NCBI RefSeq assembly: GCF_001653755.1
Contig: NZ_CP015125.1
Coordinates: forward strand, 1,993,501-2,057,500
Direction of reading: 5' to 3'
DNA from: Dokdonia donghaensis DSW-1
GTDB lineage: Bacteria > Bacteroidota > Bacteroidia > Flavobacteriales > Flavobacteriaceae
Length of the DNA stretch: 64,000 nucleotides
Shown here: piece by piece, positions 60,922-64,000 of the stretch
Position numbering within the stretch: the first letter of the stretch is position 1
Layout of the letters: every line of letters starts with the position of its first letter
Made by a program: the position numbers and the translations under genes
Notes under the pieces: model-generated
What the model saw: the letters and a program-made list of their open reading frames with translations, nothing else
Told to the model about the DNA's origin: nothing
Database searches by the model: none

Positions 60922-61575
60922 GGGATAAAACAAAAAACCAACGAGCCCCGCTCGTTAAAGGTTTTATGCTTGCAAAGGACACCCCAACTGGGATCACCGC
61001 AGGTAATCCTTTTTCTATTTTCACCAATTAATTATTTCTAATCTCCGCTTGGAAGGCGAAGGGATAAAACAAAAAACCAACGAGCCCCGCTCGTTAAAGG
61101 TTTTATGCTTGCAAGGGATACCCCAACTGGGATCACCGCAGGTAATCCTTTTTCTATTTTCACCAATTAATTATTTCTAATCTCCGCTTGTAAGTAAGGG
61201 GATAAAACAAAAAACCAACGAGCCCCGCTCGTTAAAGGTTTTATGCTTGCAAGGGATACCCCAACTGGGATCACCGCAGGTAATCCTTTTTCTATTTTCA
61301 CCAATTAATTATTTCTAATCTCCGCTTGGAAGGCGAAGGGATAAAACAAAAAACCAACGAGCCCCGCTCGTTAAAGGTTTTATGCTTGCAAAGGACACCC
61401 CAACTGGGATCACCGCAGGTAATCCCCAAAGAACAAGAACAAGAACAAGAACAATTCACCCAGCCCCAAGCTCGCTTGGAAGGCGAAGGGATAAAACAAA
61501 AAACCAACGAGCCGCGCTCGTTAAAGGTTTTGTGCTTGCAAAGGATACCCATCTTGGGATCACCGCAGGTAATCC
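60922..61575 (-). repeat. Five tandem 88-nt units with conserved hairpins
   Basis: Copies at 60922-61009, 61061-61148, 61199-61286, 61338-61425 and 61488-61575, each exactly 88 nt, with period 138-150. Each has a 7-bp hairpin AACGAGC/GCTCGTT. On the minus strand it is followed by GGTTTTTTG, like an intrinsic terminator. A second hairpin (GATCCC/GGGTATC-like on the minus strand) lies near the other end. Copy 5 differs in both hairpin loops, not the stems. Between copies 1-4 the spacers are nearly the same. Could be a small-RNA array or a repeat element; coding of a short peptide is the alternative. Confidence 0.85.
61426..61455. repeat. AAGAAC hexamer microsatellite
   Basis: About four AAGAAC units in the spacer between 88-nt copies 4 and 5, replacing the spacer found between other copies. 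Confidence 0.8.
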
Positions 61576-61610
61576 TTTTTTATATAATTATTTAGCTGGT
61601 GGAATGGTAT

Positions 61611-62300
61611 TTAGCTATCAATTATTTGATTGATAGTTACTTTTAATAAGTCTAAACTTTCAGTAAGAATTTGACGATCAATATTTGCCGACAAAATTTC
61701 ATCACTACTGCGCTGTACAAGCAGTAGTGCTAATTGCTCTCTTATAAATAGACGAACGTCTTTTTGGGTGTTTTTTATTTCAGAAACAATGTCGCTATTA
61801 TTTAATAATACGTAAAGTATATCTTCAATATCGTGACTGGTGCGGTAATCTGTACCTCTGCTATTAAATGCTTCAAACTTAGTAGCTATAAATATCGATG
61901 GACTAAAAATTTGAATCTCTTGCGTGTTGACTTTTGCATTGTGGATGTCCTTAAAGCCATATGCATACCATTTGTTATTACCATTTACGGGGTTATCAAT
62001 ACCATCTGGAATTATATCTACAGGTATTCCCTTAAATGTTTTACGCACAATAGAGGTGCTTACTGGGTCTGGATAAAATTTTTGATCCCGTAATTGCTCT
62101 TCTATTTCTATCCAATCACTATAATTCTTAACTTTAATAGTAACATCTATATCTTCAGTTACTCTTATTTCATTAATTGCGTGATTATCTGCGTATAAAC
62201 TCACCACTGCACCGCCTACAAACACCGCTGTCTCCTTAAGTTCCTTAAGTCCAATAGCTACTTGCTCAATTGCTTCTCTATTTTTTTCCTGACTTATCAT
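61611..62300 (-). CDS. Nucleotidyltransferase-like protein, AbiEii-type
   Basis: The 229-residue protein has a nucleotidyltransferase core: FVGGAVVSLYADN (G29, G30, S34) and TEDIDVTI (D50, D52), then IPVDII as the likely third acidic residue. This is the layout of AbiEii/AbiGii toxins, which block growth by modifying tRNA or nucleotides, but sequences are distant. Its start abuts the stop of the HTH gene (62300/62301), so the two form an operon, antitoxin-like gene first. Confidence 0.8.
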   Translation of the reverse strand: MISQEKNREAIEQVAIGLKELKETAVFVGGAVVSLYADNHAINEIRVTEDIDVTIKVKNYSDWIEIEEQLRDQKFYPDPVSTSIVRKTFKGIPVDIIPDGIDNPVNGNNKWYAYGFKDIHNAKVNTQEIQIFSPSIFIATKFEAFNSRGTDYRTSHDIEDILYVLLNNSDIVSEIKNTQKDVRLFIREQLALLLVQRSSDEILSANIDRQILTESLDLLKVTINQIIDS

Positions 62301-62837
62301 TTATAGTACCAATAAATTCCTACCTTCATTAGTGCTTTTAGCATCAAAAAATAAACGTTCTAAGGCTTTAATAGCCATAGCTTTTTCCCTTGCCTTGCCT
62401 ACGCGTAAAGTATCTACTAAGGCTAACAATTCATATAAGGTTGCGTCACTTTCTACCGCCTTTATAACCGATGGATAGAGAGGTTCTATAGCCTGTCCTC
62501 TTAAAGTACCACGGGCTGAGGGCCACACATAATGCTCATTACTCACAATCTGAGAGCTAAGCGGTAGTGCAGAATGTGCTGTAGGTATTCCTTTAACTAA
62601 TGATCCGGGTTTTTGCGGAAATACATAGGTAATACCACTCTTCAAAAAGTCGAGTAGTGCCAGTTTAAATACCTTCTTTCCAGAAGGGTCAATCAGGCCC
62701 GCATATTTTGAACGTACAATAGATTTACTCACCTCAGACTGGCTAATGCCTAATGTGTGTGCCAAATCTAGCTGCTGCCATTTTTCATTATTTATGGCAA
62801 TAATCTTTAATAAGATGACAATATCTTGCGGACTCAT
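62301..62837 (-). CDS. Winged-helix protein, probable antitoxin/regulator
   Basis: The start MSPQDIVILLKIIAINNEKWQQLDLAHTLG (62835-62837) is preferred; the longer frame begins at 62858, 6 bp from the first operator. The N-terminal 50 residues form a MarR/ROK-like winged helix (WQQLDLAHTLGISQSEVSKSIVRSKYAGLI). The C-terminal half is not recognised. It is followed without a gap by the nucleotidyltransferase gene and preceded by two palindromic sites, so it probably represses its own operon. Role as antitoxin is inference. Confidence 0.8.
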   Translation of the reverse strand: MSPQDIVILLKIIAINNEKWQQLDLAHTLGISQSEVSKSIVRSKYAGLIDPSGKKVFKLALLDFLKSGITYVFPQKPGSLVKGIPTAHSALPLSSQIVSNEHYVWPSARGTLRGQAIEPLYPSVIKAVESDATLYELLALVDTLRVGKAREKAMAIKALERLFFDAKSTNEGRNLLVL

Positions 62838-62863
62838 TATTTGTTGTTTATACTTCATAATTT

Positions 62864-62955
62864 ATTATTCCATATTCGAATATGCAATAATAATGAATAT
62901 ATAATTAAATTTCAATAAGTTAACATACAATATTCCATATTCGAATATAGAATAT
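62864..62955. promoter_or_regulatory. Two palindromic operators before the HTH gene
   Basis: Site 1 (62864-62891, 28 bp) and site 2 (62930-62955, 26 bp) share TTCCATATTCGAATAT; each is a palindrome with one mismatched pair. Their centres are 65 bp apart, about six helical turns. Site 1 begins 6 bp from the longer start codon. Confidence 0.8.
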
Positions 62956-63075
62956 TTCCTTAATTTATACTACTTCGACAGGCTCAGTATAGGCTTAGCT
63001 AAAGCTTAAAAACCTATGGCAATATCCCTTTTAAGACTATAAATGTTTTAAAACGAGCACAGATATGCTTCAAAC

Positions 63076-63435
63076 TCAATGAAGCACCTCCTTATGCACG
63101 CCCTTTCTATAACAGCGCTCCTCACCTAGGTAACGCGGATTACCGTGTTTTTCTGACCAGAAGCCCTCTAGTAGATCTTTGGTAATGCATTGATAGACCA
63201 CCACACCTTTATAGATTGTCTTGTCATCACCCTCATAATTAAAATTAATCACCAAGATGTTGTTTTTAAAAAAGCCAGTTCCTTGTTGGCGCTGATCACC
63301 ACTTATTAGCCAAGTAGCAACGATTCTCTTGTGCTCGTCTAGCGCTAGTGTGAGTTCGCCCTTATAACCTGCGGCATCTGGGCTTTGGTTGCTTCCTGTG
63401 ATGGTGTAGGTGCCTACGAGGTCTTCTAGGGTCAT
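63076..63435 (-). CDS. Hypothetical protein, lipocalin-sized, 119 aa
   Basis: No signal peptide. The sequence alternates hydrophobic and polar residues (YTITGSNQSPDAAGYKGELTLALDEHKRIVATWLISGDQRQQGTGFFKNNILVINFNYEG), so a beta-barrel or sandwich is likely. No known family recognised. It lies between the HTH operon and the methyltransferase start. Confidence 0.65.
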   Translation of the reverse strand: MTLEDLVGTYTITGSNQSPDAAGYKGELTLALDEHKRIVATWLISGDQRQQGTGFFKNNILVINFNYEGDDKTIYKGVVVYQCITKDLLEGFWSEKHGNPRYLGEERCYRKGVHKEVLH

Positions 63436-63664
63436 TGGGGTGTATGTTTATATGGTAACGATTGTGAAGATAGGGAGGGTATTTGATAAATAACTACCAC
63501 TAGAGGTATTTTCCCTAATGCACTTGTACGTATTTCCTGTTTAAGGTTTGCACTTTAACACTTTATAACGATAGATTACTTTCTTATTTACTGCGCTAGG
63601 TGGGTAAAGATGTATATTTTAGGGTTTTGTTAAGAGTTAAAGAGGTAATTAGTATGAAGGGACT

Positions 63665-64000
63665 ATGGATGATATTCAAGTAAAATCTAAAAAAAGAGTA
63701 AACGACCACGGAGAAGTTTTTACTAACGAGCGTGAAGTGAATGCAATGCTCGATTTAGTAAAACAGGAGACTGAACGAATTGACTCTCGTTTTTTAGAAC
63801 CAGCTTGTGGCACAGGAAATTTTTTGGTGGAAATTTTAAGACGAAAACTGACTATTGTAACCAACAAATACAAAAAAAGTCAATTGGAATTTGAGCGTTA
63901 TGCTGTAATAGCTGTATCCAGCATTTATGGAGTGGATTTACTAGAAGATAATGCTCAAGAATGTAGAGAGCGTTTGCTCAATATTTTTAAAGAGACCTAC
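63665..64000 (+). CDS. DNA methyltransferase, N-terminal part (3' end missing)
   Basis: Open frame from ATG 63665 to the right edge (112 codons). It has the SAM-binding motif FLEPACGTGNFLVEILRRKL and an IYGVDLLEDNAQECRERLL continuation, as in N6-adenine methyltransferases of type IIG/ISP or Eco57I-like systems. An N-terminal VNDHGEVFTNEREVNAMLDLV is typical. It may belong to a restriction-modification or BREX-like system; the rest is outside the window. Confidence 0.85.
   Translation, partial: MDDIQVKSKKRVNDHGEVFTNEREVNAMLDLVKQETERIDSRFLEPACGTGNFLVEILRRKLTIVTNKYKKSQLEFERYAVIAVSSIYGVDLLEDNAQECRERLLNIFKETY

Noticed and set aside
60922..61575. CRISPR array
   Set aside because: The units are 88 nt with nearly identical spacers between copies 1-4 and no cas genes nearby; spacers in a CRISPR array are unique and shorter repeats are normal.
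61326..61595. 89-aa plus-strand ORF and the opposite 84-aa ORF in the repeat array
   Set aside because: Both frames simply translate the 88-nt repeat; the changes between copies keep hairpin stems rather than amino acids, so coding is unlikely though not excluded.

Overview
The window looks like chromosome of a marine Flavobacteriaceae bacterium, most like the Dokdonia/Krokinobacter group. The evidence is a green-type proteorhodopsin next to a divergent blh gene for retinal synthesis, a T9SS-sorted secreted protein, SusC-like TonB receptors with carboxypeptidase-like N-domains, a fused ResB-CcsA protein, Bacteroidetes -7 boxes (TAnnTTTG), and the general gene repertoire. The genus is an inference from gene content only.

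Positions 1-48,800 look like core chromosome. On the left are an unfinished DoxX-like gene, gcvT, a two-domain esterase, thrC, an XRE/membrane pair, a TrmH-family methyltransferase, a periplasmic PPIase facing a NUDIX gene, plsC, an ECF sigma factor with a membrane partner, a large T9SS cargo protein and a TonB receptor. From 19.8 to 32.4 kb, mostly on the minus strand, come oxyR, a carbohydrate-type operon (PIG-L deacetylase, 35-aa membrane protein, sodium-solute symporter, Gfo/Idh oxidoreductase) and a tightly overlapping run (DUF2520 protein, kdsC-like phosphatase, UbiA prenyltransferase, maf, lipoprotein, corA, mscS). Then follow ccsA/resB, a 7TM LuxR-type regulator, fumC, an M16 peptidase, proteorhodopsin/blh, two alpha/beta hydrolases, ychF and a BLUF photosensor.

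This part carries 17 perfect copies of GCTTTCGCGAAAGC plus one decayed copy, about one per 2.7 kb. Nine lie between genes and nine inside genes, and eight of the nine genic copies are read as Ala-Phe-Ala-Lys-Ala (the decayed one only partly). There is no copy from 48.0 to 64.0 kb.

An integrated element of about 11.8 kb (49,040-60,850) sits in the 3' end of tRNA-Ser(UGA). It has a 13-bp core duplication, identical 19-bp arm-type repeats near both ends, and a tyrosine recombinase next to the tRNA. The hairpin terminator that probably once followed the tRNA now lies beyond the right end. It encodes an excisionase-like HTH protein, a 509-aa protein with motifs resembling family-A polymerase palm/fingers, a heavy-metal cassette (His-rich small protein, TonB receptor, Fur-family regulator, DUF3703-like protein, MerT-HMA fusion, Cys-rich protein, P1B ATPase, but no merA) and two unrecognised proteins.

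Beyond the element are five copies of an 88-nt unit with conserved hairpins, and a two-gene HTH/nucleotidyltransferase operon resembling AbiE-type toxin-antitoxin pairs, with two palindromic operators in front. A lipocalin-sized hypothetical gene and the start of a DNA methyltransferase gene follow, so this end may be a defence or accessory region.

All calls come from reading sequence and protein motifs. No database search, alignment or folding program was run.
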